This document shows positions 15,850 to 24,967 of a stretch of DNA of 45,839 bases, piece after piece; within the stretch, counting starts at the first letter, position 1, and each line of letters starts with the position of its first letter. The notes beneath the pieces were generated by a model. That model made no database searches. It was not told the DNA's origin and saw nothing but the letters and a program-made list of their open reading frames with translations. The stretch spans positions 1 to 45,839 of the forward strand of contig DAHXLU010000030.1 of NCBI GenBank assembly GCA_027365835.1, in the 5' to 3' direction. The DNA is from JAJZMA01 sp021850405. GTDB lineage: Bacteria; Chloroflexota; Dormibacteria; Aeolococcales; Aeolococcaceae. The translations under genes were made by a program, and so were the position numbers.

Positions 15850-17720
15850 ACTGACTGCGCCGGCCCGTCCTGGTGCTTCAAAGAGCCCACCCTTGCGCGC
15901 TCGATGTTCACTGCCGCCCCCACCAGTGCCAGATGACTGAATGCCTGCGGAAAATTACCGAGCAGTTCCCCAGTTCCCATATCGCACTCTTCCGCATACA
16001 GCCCAAGGGGCGAGGCAAATGCCAGGAGCTGGTTGAACAGCCGCTCAGCTTCTTCAATGTCTCCCTGGTGCGCAAGTGCATCCACCAGCCAGAACGAGCA
16101 AAGCACAAAGGCCCCTTCCGATTCATGAATGCCATCAAGCCGCTTGGCCGGGTCATAGCGGCGCAACAGCGCTCCTGTGCCAAGTTGCGCGGCTATTGCT
16201 CGCGAGGTTGAACGCAGCCGGGGATCATGGGGAGGCAGGAAACCGACCTGGTGCATGCGAAGCACTGCTGCATCCAGCAGCTCGCTTCCCAGCGCCTGGG
16301 TGAAAGACTGCTGCTGCTGCGAAAAGGCATGCTCTGTGACTGACAGATGGATCTGCCGCCGGATAGCACGCCAGCGCCCACTGTCATGCGGATGGCCCCA
16401 CTGCTCTGCCAGCCTCAACCCGCGGTCAAGGGCAACCCAGCACATAAACCGGCTGTAGGTGAAGTGCTGGTCCCCGCCGCGCGGCTCCCAGATGGAGGCA
16501 TCAGGCTCGCTCCACCTGGCAGCTGCGAGCTCAACTATCGCCTCCAGCTGGGACCACAACGCACCATCCACCTCTCCCCCATATTTGGCATAGACATATG
16601 CTGCATCAAGAATCTCCCCATACACGTCCAGCTGAAGCTGGTCCGCCGCCAGGTTCCCGATGCGTACCGGTTTGGAGCCCCGGTATCCCGCAAGGTGAGT
16701 TAGCTCTGTCTCAGGGACATCGCCACTCCCATCCAGCGTATAGAGGTTGGAGACACCAATGCCCAAAGAGCCGATGCCGGTACTCTGGAGCCACCGGAAA
16801 AAGGCATGGGCCTCGTCATGGAAGCCAAGCTGAAAGAAGGCATAGAGGGTAAAGGACGCATCCCGCAGCCAGGTATACCGGTAATCCCAGTTTCTGGTAC
16901 CACCCACCTTTTCTGGCAGGCTGGTGGTAGGGGCGGCAACAATAGCCCCGGTAGGGGCATAGGTCATCAGTTTCAGTGCCAGAGCCGAGCGCCAGACCGG
17001 CTCCCTGAACACGCCACGGTAACTGCAGCTGTCCAGCCACTCCCGCCAGAACCGGTCAGTGGAATGCAGCAGCTCTCGCGCCGCCTCAAGGGTCCACGGC
17101 AACGATGTACAGCTGCCAGCATTATCAGTTACCAGCCCGAATGCGACAGCCTCGCCGGGTGAGAGCTGCAACTCCATGCGCGCACCCACGGCACCGCTGG
17201 TCGTCTGAAGACAGTAGTGAAGCCGGCCATCATCCCCATGCCACCTGCCAGAAGAGGTATGCAGCCTTAGCGTGCCGCTGCCGTAGTCAGGTCGTGGATC
17301 AAAAACAGAGCATGCTGTTACCGAGCCAGAGAGACACTCCACAATCCGCACGATCCTTGGATGTGCGTGGGGACTGGCGTGCTGCCCAATTGAGCTGGCA
17401 TCTGCAGGCATGAAATCGGTAACCACCATGCGCCCAGAGCCGGTAGTGAATATGGTGGAAAGCACATTGGTCCGGTCCAGATAGCGCTGCCGGGCAGCAA
17501 ATTCCCCGGTGGGGCAGATCTGCCAGAAACCACCCCTGTCGCAGTCCAGCACCCTGCCAAGCAGGGAGGGCGAGTCAAACCTCGGCAGGCAAAGCCAGTC
17601 GATGCTTCCGTCCGCACCTACCAGAGCGGCAGACCGGCAATCCCCAATCACGCCATACTGCGAAATAGGTAAATAGCCGCCTGGACGCATCTCAGAAGCT
17701 GCCGAAACAGAAGCGCTCAA
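15846..17720 (-). CDS. Glycoside hydrolase family 15 protein (trehalase/glucoamylase-like)
   Basis: A 624-residue protein with the N-terminal beta-sandwich (YGVIGDCRSAALVGADGSIDW near the start, the usual GH15 opening) and a C-terminal alpha/alpha barrel. Barrel motifs: GGTRNWDYRYTWLRDAS, the catalytic Glu region SIWEPRGGDQHFTYS, and ECDMGTGELLGNFPQAFSH with the second carboxylate. The pattern is closest to the mycobacterial-type GH15 trehalases, so trehalose or short alpha-glucans are likely substrates. No signal peptide is visible, so it acts in the cytoplasm. It overlaps the phosphatase gene and follows the TPR gene by about 11 bases, forming a leftward cluster. Confidence 0.9.
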   Translation of the reverse strand: MSASVSAASEMRPGGYLPISQYGVIGDCRSAALVGADGSIDWLCLPRFDSPSLLGRVLDCDRGGFWQICPTGEFAARQRYLDRTNVLSTIFTTGSGRMVVTDFMPADASSIGQHASPHAHPRIVRIVECLSGSVTACSVFDPRPDYGSGTLRLHTSSGRWHGDDGRLHYCLQTTSGAVGARMELQLSPGEAVAFGLVTDNAGSCTSLPWTLEAARELLHSTDRFWREWLDSCSYRGVFREPVWRSALALKLMTYAPTGAIVAAPTTSLPEKVGGTRNWDYRYTWLRDASFTLYAFFQLGFHDEAHAFFRWLQSTGIGSLGIGVSNLYTLDGSGDVPETELTHLAGYRGSKPVRIGNLAADQLQLDVYGEILDAAYVYAKYGGEVDGALWSQLEAIVELAAARWSEPDASIWEPRGGDQHFTYSRFMCWVALDRGLRLAEQWGHPHDSGRWRAIRRQIHLSVTEHAFSQQQQSFTQALGSELLDAAVLRMHQVGFLPPHDPRLRSTSRAIAAQLGTGALLRRYDPAKRLDGIHESEGAFVLCSFWLVDALAHQGDIEEAERLFNQLLAFASPLGLYAEECDMGTGELLGNFPQAFSHLALVGAAVNIERARVGSLKHQDGPAQSV

Positions 17721-17731
17721 ACGATCACCTG

Positions 17732-18667
17732 CTAGAAATCATCCTCGACCCTGCCGTCCTCCAGGGCCTCGTCATCATCGTCAGGCAGTGGTTCCTCATC
17801 GTCCTCCTCGTCCAGGAGGGCAGACGGCTCATCCGTGGCCAGATCGTCATCCAGGTCCGGATCGTCAATCTCATCCTCAACCGCCTTGGCGGGGCGGCTG
17901 GAAGCGGCTACCGGCTCGTCCTCAAAGATGTCAGCAAACCCTTCCACGTCGGGCTCATCATCATCAAGGGCAGCCACCAGCGAGCCCTTGGAGTAGGGCC
18001 GGATCTCGTCCTTGCGCATCCGTCGTGATACCGGGAACGACGTCTTGCGCACGTTTGCAGGAGACTGATAGGCCTCCCGGACAATCACCTCAATGCCGGA
18101 ATCGTTTACCCGCGCCACGGCAGCAGCATAGTGGTTCCCGGTCGCCATCAGCCCAAGGAGTCTGCGACCTATCTTTGGCTCAATCTCACCCAGCGCCACA
18201 CCGGCAGTCGTTGTTGCTGCAAGAGCGCCCCTGGCCTCCACCAGGCGCACCACGTCCCCAGGCTGCACCTTGGCAGTAACTGGCTCTGCCGGCGGAATCA
18301 GGAGGGTAAGTGCGCTTCTTCCTGCCTCCTCAGCGAACAGGTCCATGTCCAGGCGCCCACCCGCAGCTCCAGCTGGCCCCGACTGCAGCGACATGCGACT
18401 GATCTTGGCAACGTTCTTGGCCGCAATGCTGTTCTCTGGATCCAGCTTCAGGGCCTGCTGATAGGCATCAGCCGCATCAGCAACCCGCCCAAGCTCCAGA
18501 AGTGCCTTGCCCAGCCGGTTGAGGGTACTTACATCTTCCCCGTGCAGCTCTATGAGCTTGCGATTCAGCTCTGCCGCATCCTCCCACCTGCTGTCCAGGG
18601 CCGCCGCGGTTGCCTCCTCGACGTAGATAGTTCTAGGCTTGAGGTGTTCCACATCCATATCTGTCAC
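17732..18667 (-). CDS. TPR protein with possible HIRAN-like domain and acidic tail
   Basis: Residues about 15-85 form two tetratricopeptide-like repeats (WEDAAELNRKLIELHG; LGKALLELGRVADAADAY). A middle beta-rich part (about 110-195), with LGEIEPKIGRRLLGLMATG and a following IEVIVRE strand, recalls the second half of HIRAN domains, though this is a guess. The last 70 or so residues are almost entirely Asp and Glu. I chose GTG 18667, with AGGAG 4 bases upstream; ATG 18658 three codons later is possible. The frame stays open to 18943, but that part overlaps parA antisense. Probable protein-protein scaffold; role unknown. It is divergent from parA. Confidence 0.7.
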   Translation of the reverse strand: MTDMDVEHLKPRTIYVEEATAAALDSRWEDAAELNRKLIELHGEDVSTLNRLGKALLELGRVADAADAYQQALKLDPENSIAAKNVAKISRMSLQSGPAGAAGGRLDMDLFAEEAGRSALTLLIPPAEPVTAKVQPGDVVRLVEARGALAATTTAGVALGEIEPKIGRRLLGLMATGNHYAAAVARVNDSGIEVIVREAYQSPANVRKTSFPVSRRMRKDEIRPYSKGSLVAALDDDEPDVEGFADIFEDEPVAASSRPAKAVEDEIDDPDLDDDLATDEPSALLDEEDDEEPLPDDDDEALEDGRVEDDF

Positions 18668-18797
18668 TGGTCTCCTACCCTCCGGGCCGAGGACCCGGGA
18701 CTCTCCATGACTGGACTGTCCTTCATGAGGGACGCCAGCACAAGTATGATACCGGGACAGCCCACAACAATTTATCCGATTCATATGAACTGAGCAA

Positions 18798-19580
18798 ATG
18801 ACACGAATTCTTGCAGTCGCCAACCAGAAGGGGGGCGTAGGCAAAACCACAACGGCAGTAAACCTGGCAGGTGCCCTGGCCGAAGCTGGCCAGCGCGTGC
18901 TCGCCATCGATCTGGATCCACAGGGGCACCTCACCATCAACATGGGCTGCCGCCGCCCTGACAGTCTGGATCTGACTACCTACAACCTGCTGACCGACTA
19001 TGATGTGACCGCCGAGCAGGTACGCCTCCATTCAGATGGGGTAGGCCTTGACTACCTGCCAGCCAACATCGAGCTGAGCGGTGCGGAGCTGCATCTGGTA
19101 AACGAGATAGGCAGGGAGAGCGTCCTCAAGGAAAAGCTGCAGCCGGTGCATCCCAGCTACGATTTCATGGTCATAGACTGCCCGCCATCGCTGGGACTGC
19201 TGTCGATCAATGCCCTGGTTGCTGCCACCGAAGTAATAATCCCGCTCCAGTGTGAGTACTTTGGGATGAAGGGCATGCAGCAGCTGCAACGTACCATCGA
19301 CCGGGTACGCACCAAACTCAATCCGGGGCTACGGATTGGGGGTATTCTTCCTACCATCTACAAATCACGTACGCTACACAGTCAGGAGGTGCTCGACCTG
19401 GTACGTGAAAGTTATGGTGGACAGGTATTCGACATCAGGATCGACTCCAGCATCCGGTTCGCAGAATGCCCTCTTGCTGGACAATCCATACTACAGTATG
19501 CAGATAACTCAGCTGGCGCACGCTCCTACAGGGCGTTGGCGGCAGCTGTCATGGAGCGCGAGGGCGTGGAGACATCATGA
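18798..19580 (+). CDS. parA: ParA/Soj-type partition ATPase
   Basis: A 260-residue deviant Walker ATPase: KGGVGKTTTAVN (residues 10-21) with the signature lysine, the Walker A' DLDPQGHLT, and DCPPSLGLLSINAL (Walker B). Length and motifs are those of chromosomal ParA/Soj or of ParA-like cargo-positioning ATPases. ATP-bound dimers coat the nucleoid and a partner triggers hydrolysis. No ParB with a helix-turn-helix or CTPase fold follows; instead a 140-residue disordered protein overlaps by four bases (ATGA). TATGAA ends 8 bases before the ATG and no good ribosome site is seen, so a leaderless mRNA is possible. Confidence 0.9.
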   Translation: MTRILAVANQKGGVGKTTTAVNLAGALAEAGQRVLAIDLDPQGHLTINMGCRRPDSLDLTTYNLLTDYDVTAEQVRLHSDGVGLDYLPANIELSGAELHLVNEIGRESVLKEKLQPVHPSYDFMVIDCPPSLGLLSINALVAATEVIIPLQCEYFGMKGMQQLQRTIDRVRTKLNPGLRIGGILPTIYKSRTLHSQEVLDLVRESYGGQVFDIRIDSSIRFAECPLAGQSILQYADNSAGARSYRALAAAVMEREGVETS

Positions 19581-19999
19581 TGGCAGGATTCAAAAGGGCC
19601 CAGCTCAACGGATCAGAAGAGCTTTTCCGGGCAACGGGCCAGCAGTCAGATGATACAGCCAGAACCGGTGCGAGCAGTGAGGAGTTGCTCCTGGGCACCA
19701 GCAGCGAGGGGCCTGCTGCCAACAGCAGCAATGGCACGGACCCAGTGAAAACTGGCGTGCTCGCAAGCAAGGACCGCGATGCTGCCAGCCAGGCAGGTCC
19801 CCATCCAGGGAAGGGGCACCTACACCCGGAAGGAGGCGTGCACCAGACCCGTGCCCCGCTGACGCCGGCTGAAATAGACATCCTGGCCCGTCTCATCCAG
19901 GGAGCCAAATTCCCATCCAACCCGGTACAGAAACCACCCCTGGAAGAGTTTGAGCAACTGGAGCTGCTTCGCAAGAAGCTGCTCTCCCTGAAGCAGTAA
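19577..19999 (+). CDS. Small ParA-partner candidate, mostly disordered
   Basis: A 140-residue protein coupled to parA by an ATGA overlap. The N terminus MMAGFKRAQLNG carries a Lys-Arg pair, like the short basic N-terminal peptides by which Spo0J/ParB, MinE and McdB stimulate their ATPases. Residues about 20-95 are low complexity (Ser, Gly, Asn, Pro, Glu), and the C terminus (about 98-140) is predicted helical and coiled-coil-like (LTPAEIDILARLIQG; EEFEQLELLRKKLLSLKQ). No DNA-binding motif is visible. I infer an adaptor linking ParA to an unknown cargo; no family was recognised. Confidence 0.68.
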   Translation: MMAGFKRAQLNGSEELFRATGQQSDDTARTGASSEELLLGTSSEGPAANSSNGTDPVKTGVLASKDRDAASQAGPHPGKGHLHPEGGVHQTRAPLTPAEIDILARLIQGAKFPSNPVQKPPLEEFEQLELLRKKLLSLKQ

Positions 20000-20118
20000 G
20001 TACAGGCGGCGCGAGAGGGCGCCGGGTATACCAGGCAAAAAATCCGGCGCTACCGACCACCTGGCCCCGGGCACCGAAAAATGATTCTGGGCCTGTACGC
20101 TACCGTGGAATAACCGGC

Positions 20119-21948
20119 CTACTTTACGGCCGGCTCTCCGGAATAGAGTGCATCTATCTGCTCTGCGTATTTTTCCAGCACAACCTTCCTGCGCACTTTG
20201 AGCGTAGGGGTTAGCTCATCGCCAATGGAAAAATCCCCATCCACAATACGGTAAGCCCTTACGCTCTCTACCGGACTTAGACTCCTGTTGACAGTTGCAA
20301 CGTGCTGTTGCACCAGCTCCTGCAGCTCACTGGAAGTGCGAGCGGCGTCCACTGACATGTTGTGGGCTGCAGCCCAGGCGGCAAGCTGCTCGGGATCCAG
20401 CACGAGCAGTGCGGCAACAAACGGCCGCCGGTCTCCGATTGCAACAGCATGGCCAATCAAGGGTGAAGAGCAGAGCAACATCTCTATGTTGGCTGGCGAA
20501 ATGTTCTTGCCGCCGTCAGTAATGATGATGTCCTTCTTGCGATCAGTAATCCGCAGGTATCCTCCCTCCAGCAGTTCTCCGACATCACCAGTATGCAGCC
20601 AGCCATCCTGCAACGTCTCGGCGGTAGCCTTCTCGTCCTTGTAGTAGCCGGCAAAGACAACCGGGCCACGCACCAGAATCTCCCCATCGTCAGCAATGCG
20701 GATCTCGTTGCCGGGCAGAACCTGACCCACAGTCCCTGGTCTGACCCTGCCCGGAAAGTTCATGGATGTCAGTGCCGTGTCCTCGCTCTGTCCATAGATG
20801 TCATAGATATGGATTCCCAGTCGGGCAAAGAAACCCAGTATTTCCGGGTTCATGGGAGCTGCACCAGATGCGCACAGGAGAGCCTGGTCCATCCCCATCG
20901 CACGACGCACTTTGGATAGCACAAGCCTGTCTGCAAGCCAGTTGTCCGCGCCCGCAGAGAGAGCCCAGTTGGCTATCATGCGCTGGAGCGCTCCTGCAGC
21001 ATCCACCTGGGCCATGACCTGCTCCTGCATTTTCTCCCAGACACGCGGAACGCCAAAGAACGTCGTGGGCCGCACGTAGACGAGGGCTGCTGGCAACTCT
21101 TTTAGGCTGGAAACAAAGTACGTTGGATTTCCATATGCGTAAGAACGAAACTCACTGGCCAGTCGCTCTGCAATGTGGGCCAGCGGCAGGTAGGATATGA
21201 TCCTGTCCTCGGGGCTGGCATGCATTACCTCCCGGAGCCCCTCAATTGCTGCCTCCACATTTGCGTGTGTGAGCATCACTGCCTTGGGGGGGCCGGTCGT
21301 GCCGCTTGTGTATATCAGCGTTGCTACATCCTCCGGGGCTACCAGTGCTCGTCGCCGGACAAGCTCCCCTTCCTGCCTGTCACGCAGACTGTCCCCTTTT
21401 GCCAGCGCATCCGCCCAGGAGATAACCAGATCCGGAGCCCCGGCTTCAGAAGCACCGTCCATAACAACTATGCGGCGCAGGGCACCCAGCTGCTCCCGCT
21501 GCGAGAGAAGCCTGCCAGCCACATCAGCGTTTTCTACGACAGCCACCTTCGCCTCGCAGTGCCCCACTACATAGGCGCCCTGGGGGGCAGAGTAGCTGTT
21601 GAACACAGGAGCCGGACGGGCCCTGATCGAGAGCGTAGCGATGTCAGCTATATGCCATTCCGGCCGATTGCCCGACCAGATCGCCACATGCTCCTGCTGT
21701 TCTACCCCCTCCCCGATCAGGTAGAGCGCGAGCTTTTCAGCAGTCTCTCCAAAACTGCTCCAGCTAATGGAGCGCCACCGGCCAGCTACCGACCAGTACA
21801 GTGCAGGGGCGTCAGCACGCACCTTCACTTGGGTCCAGAACCGGGACACCATCGTTCTTGCGGAAGCCGCGGTCTCGCCAGCTGGCCCTGCCGGGATTGG
21901 AGCTTTGGTCGTAGCTGAGCCCGGCCCAGCAGCAATAGGATCTGCCAT
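20119..21948 (-). CDS. Long-chain acyl-CoA synthetase (AMP-forming)
   Basis: An adenylate-forming enzyme of about 609 residues, FadD15/FAA1 type, that activates fatty acids to acyl-CoA. Motifs: P-loop IYTSGTTGPPKAVMLTH, YGQSEDTALTSMN, GWLHTGDVGELLEGGYL with the adenine-ribose Asp, ITDRKKDIIITDGGKNISP, and TPTLKVRRK near the C terminus. The frame extends to 22038, but ATG 21948 gives an N terminus that agrees better with relatives. It stands alone on the minus strand, converging on the parA pair. A GC-rich hairpin overlaps its stop codon (20117-20136) but no T-run follows. Confidence 0.9.
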   Translation of the reverse strand: MADPIAAGPGSATTKAPIPAGPAGETAASARTMVSRFWTQVKVRADAPALYWSVAGRWRSISWSSFGETAEKLALYLIGEGVEQQEHVAIWSGNRPEWHIADIATLSIRARPAPVFNSYSAPQGAYVVGHCEAKVAVVENADVAGRLLSQREQLGALRRIVVMDGASEAGAPDLVISWADALAKGDSLRDRQEGELVRRRALVAPEDVATLIYTSGTTGPPKAVMLTHANVEAAIEGLREVMHASPEDRIISYLPLAHIAERLASEFRSYAYGNPTYFVSSLKELPAALVYVRPTTFFGVPRVWEKMQEQVMAQVDAAGALQRMIANWALSAGADNWLADRLVLSKVRRAMGMDQALLCASGAAPMNPEILGFFARLGIHIYDIYGQSEDTALTSMNFPGRVRPGTVGQVLPGNEIRIADDGEILVRGPVVFAGYYKDEKATAETLQDGWLHTGDVGELLEGGYLRITDRKKDIIITDGGKNISPANIEMLLCSSPLIGHAVAIGDRRPFVAALLVLDPEQLAAWAAAHNMSVDAARTSSELQELVQQHVATVNRSLSPVESVRAYRIVDGDFSIGDELTPTLKVRRKVVLEKYAEQIDALYSGEPAVK

Positions 21949-22328
21949 CTCAAAAGAAGAATGCCACAGCAAAGGGAGGGTTCGCAGCGCCACGCCCGCC
22001 TGATGGTGCAACCTGTCCCCGGCCAACACTGGGACCAAAGGAGCATAAGCTCCAGCTACCTGACGCCGACCGGCTTTCCCGAGATCGAATCAGCGTCTGG
22101 GGTACGGTATGCCAACTGCGCACGGAGGGCCACGGCGGCGTGCGCAAATGCGCCCGGACAAGGGGTTAAGGGGGAGTATTATGCGGCTAGCACTGCGCGG
22201 CACGAATATATGCGGCCACAACAGGGTATCCTCAGCCTTGTGTCATTCACACACATTAAACATTGGCCACTGTGCAGGGCGCCGGGCAATCCCGGCCCCT
22301 CGCGCGCTCTGACCTGTAAGCCCCGATA
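21949..22328. other. Divergent intergenic region
   Basis: About 380 bases between divergent genes for acyl-CoA synthetase and helicase. Short frames here have no support. It must hold both promoters, but I could not pick a convincing -35/-10 pair, operator, repeat or RNA. Confidence 0.4.
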
Positions 22329-24698
22329 ATGCTCGTCACGCCCGCTTCCACTCTGATCGACCGGTTCGAAGCCACCCTCCCCTGGCCGCTGGACGATTTC
22401 CAGAGACAGGCCCTGGTGAGGATGGAGAGCAGCCGCGCCCTGCTCGTCAGTGCTCCCACATCGAGCGGCAAGACAATCATTGCTGAGTACCCGATATGGA
22501 AAGCTGCAACTCCTGAAGCTGGGCTTTACAACGCGCAAAAGCCCCGGCACGTAATCTACACCACCCCCCTTAAAGCTCTCTCAAACCAGAAATTCCACGA
22601 CCTTCGACAGCGCTACGGCGAAGAGGCAGTTGGACTGCTGACGGGTGAACACAACATAAACGACACCGCTCCCATCGTAATCATGACGACCGAAATCCTG
22701 CGCAATGTGATCTACGATGAACCGCAACGGCTGGACATGGTCTCAGACGTAATACTTGACGAAATCCACTACATGGGCGATTACCCCAGGGGAGCGGTAT
22801 GGGAAGAGATTATTATTTCCGCGCCTCCCCACATCAGGATTACGGGGCTGTCCGCCACCATTGGCAACATAAGGGAGATCTCAGGATGGATGGCTGGACT
22901 CCGCGGGCCGACGGAAACTGTAATAAAAGAAACGCGACCAGTAGAGCTCAAGCTGTGGATAGCAGCGGGAAATACGGTACTTCCACTCCTCTCACCTGAT
23001 AACCGGCTGCATCCGGATCTGCTTCGCCATCTGGATCTCCTGGAACAGCGTCGCCAGAACGCGCGAAACCAGCTACCAACACTGCTCCGACAACTCGCCG
23101 GGAACGAGATGCTTCCTGCGATCTGCTTTGTGTTCTCCAGGAGAGGCTGCCAGGAGGCACTTGCGACCTGCGGCCGCGACGGTCTCGATCTTACCCAGGA
23201 GCGGGAAAAAATGGAGATCGAGCTGATCCTGGAGCATAGACTGCTCTCGATCGGGGCAGAAGATGAGCGGCTGGTATTTGCACATTCCCTTGATCGCCGG
23301 CTACTCAAGCGGGGACTCGCCATACACCACGCAGGCATGCTTCCATCCGCCAAGGAAACCGTTGAACAGCTTTTCATAGCGGGGCTAATCAAGGTGGTGT
23401 TTGCAACCGAGACCCTCTCCCTGGGACTCAATATGCCAGCACGTTCATGCCTGATATCGTCGTTTACAAAATTCAACGGCGCTACCTTTGAACCACTTAC
23501 CAGTGGAGATCTTGCACAGCTCACCGGGCGTGCGGGAAGGCGCGGGATCGACACGACAGGACATGGGATCATCCTGAAGGAGCCCACTACTGATCTCGCC
23601 ACCATCTATGACGCCGCAGTGGGCACGTCCCCCAACATCATATCCCGGTTCCAGCCCACCTACTCCATGACGCTCAGCCTGCTAAAAGCACATACCATGG
23701 AAGAAACCCTGCAGCTCATGGAAAAATCTCTTGGACACTTCCAGACAGAGCAGCAGGATGGCTTCCAGAATCTGGCTCTTGAGGAGACCGCCGCTACCCT
23801 CCAGCAGCTGAAAAAAACCCGGTTCCTGCACCCAACTGTGGCATGCACGGAAGATACCCTCACCCAGTATCTGCGGCTGAAAGCAAAAGTTTCTGACCTG
23901 ACAGCAAAGATAGGGAGAGCCAGGCGAGGCGGAAGACCCAGGCGCGCTGGCACCAGACAGATGGTGTCAGTCGTAAACGCGAGAAAAGAACTGGCGGCAA
24001 CGCAGCGTCGCATGGGTGAGTTGCCCTGCTCCTCATGCCAGTACCTGAATGCCCATCGCTCCCACCGGGCTGAGGTGGTGCGCTGGCAACAGAAAGAACT
24101 CGCCATCCAGAACTCTGTTGCAGACAGTACAGAGCGATTCAGCAGGCTATTGTTCTCTATCGGCGCCACACTGGAAGAGCTTGGATTTCTCTACCAAAAC
24201 CGGCCTACAGCGCTTGGACAGATAGGCGCAATGCTCTACGGAGATTCGTCCCTCATCATTGCGCTACTTCTCCAGCGCGGGCCGTTCAACGGCCTGGCTC
24301 CGGCTGAAATGGCCGCTGCGCTTGCAATGCTGACAACCGAGGGGCGTGGGAGGGAGAGGCCCCCCAGCCGGTTCCCGACCGCGGGGCTGCGCCAGTTCTT
24401 CATTGATGCAAGGCGGGTACTGGAGGAAGCAACGCAAATCGAAATGAGGCATGGCCTAAAGACCATCCGCCCCCTTACCCTTGATTATGTGGGACCAGTC
24501 TACGACTGGGCCATAGGAGTGCCGCTCGAGGCCATAAACCGTGCCCCTGGGCAGGACATAGGAGATGTAGTCAAGGCAGTGAGAAATGTTTATTCGATGC
24601 TGCGGCAGATGGAGCACGCAGTGGCTGTAGGACCGCTGCACTCAGTCACGAGGGCTGCACGGCAGGCACTGGAGCGAGACCTGATCCTCCGCCTCTGA
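22329..24698 (+). CDS. Ski2/Mtr4-like DExH-box helicase (HelY type)
   Basis: A 789-residue superfamily 2 helicase. Motif I APTSSGKT (about 42-49), motif Ia TTPLKALSNQK, DEIHYMGD (DExH, about 143), motif III GLSATIGN, and in the second RecA domain LSLGLNMPAR and QLTGRAGRRGID (about 397). The remainder, including two basic clusters near 520-545 and a CPASSC-like CSSCQYL element, corresponds to the C-terminal DSHCT-type region of Ski2/Mtr4 and of actinobacterial HelY. Related enzymes unwind RNA; HelY may also act on DNA. Substrate here is unknown. ATG 22329 has no Shine-Dalgarno. Confidence 0.88.
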   Translation: MLVTPASTLIDRFEATLPWPLDDFQRQALVRMESSRALLVSAPTSSGKTIIAEYPIWKAATPEAGLYNAQKPRHVIYTTPLKALSNQKFHDLRQRYGEEAVGLLTGEHNINDTAPIVIMTTEILRNVIYDEPQRLDMVSDVILDEIHYMGDYPRGAVWEEIIISAPPHIRITGLSATIGNIREISGWMAGLRGPTETVIKETRPVELKLWIAAGNTVLPLLSPDNRLHPDLLRHLDLLEQRRQNARNQLPTLLRQLAGNEMLPAICFVFSRRGCQEALATCGRDGLDLTQEREKMEIELILEHRLLSIGAEDERLVFAHSLDRRLLKRGLAIHHAGMLPSAKETVEQLFIAGLIKVVFATETLSLGLNMPARSCLISSFTKFNGATFEPLTSGDLAQLTGRAGRRGIDTTGHGIILKEPTTDLATIYDAAVGTSPNIISRFQPTYSMTLSLLKAHTMEETLQLMEKSLGHFQTEQQDGFQNLALEETAATLQQLKKTRFLHPTVACTEDTLTQYLRLKAKVSDLTAKIGRARRGGRPRRAGTRQMVSVVNARKELAATQRRMGELPCSSCQYLNAHRSHRAEVVRWQQKELAIQNSVADSTERFSRLLFSIGATLEELGFLYQNRPTALGQIGAMLYGDSSLIIALLLQRGPFNGLAPAEMAAALAMLTTEGRGRERPPSRFPTAGLRQFFIDARRVLEEATQIEMRHGLKTIRPLTLDYVGPVYDWAIGVPLEAINRAPGQDIGDVVKAVRNVYSMLRQMEHAVAVGPLHSVTRAARQALERDLILRL

Positions 24699-24955
24699 CA
24701 CCTGCCAGTCAGCAGAGTTGCACTCCTCATGACCTGTAGTGCCAGCGAAGTTCTGCAAGGTGCCTACCGCAAAAAAGACGTACGGCTCCATGAAACCGCG
24801 ACTCACTGGCAGCCAGGCGAAGGCCGACACTCCTGCGCCCTCTGCCGGCAACCGTCTCGAAGACAACAGGAAAAGATCCGGTTTGGGGGTCGGCCTGTCC
24901 CTGGACGACGCTTTGCTACAGTCTGGCGTTGTGCTTGAAGCTGTAGGGTTGCATG

Positions 24956-24961
24956 TATAAT
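24956..24961 (+). promoter_or_regulatory. Perfect -10 hexamer giving a leaderless glycosidase mRNA
   Basis: TATAAT ends six bases before ATG 24968, so the predicted transcription start is the A of the start codon. A weak TTGAAG lies at 24935-24940 (15-base spacer). The upstream in-frame ATG at 24953 overlaps this hexamer and is therefore unlikely to be the start. Confidence 0.65.
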
Positions 24962-24967
24962 TCCGCC

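Noticed and set aside
20117..20136. Hairpin CCGGCC/GGCCGG as terminator
   Set aside because: No T-run follows on either strand, so only a chance GC-rich palindrome is supported.
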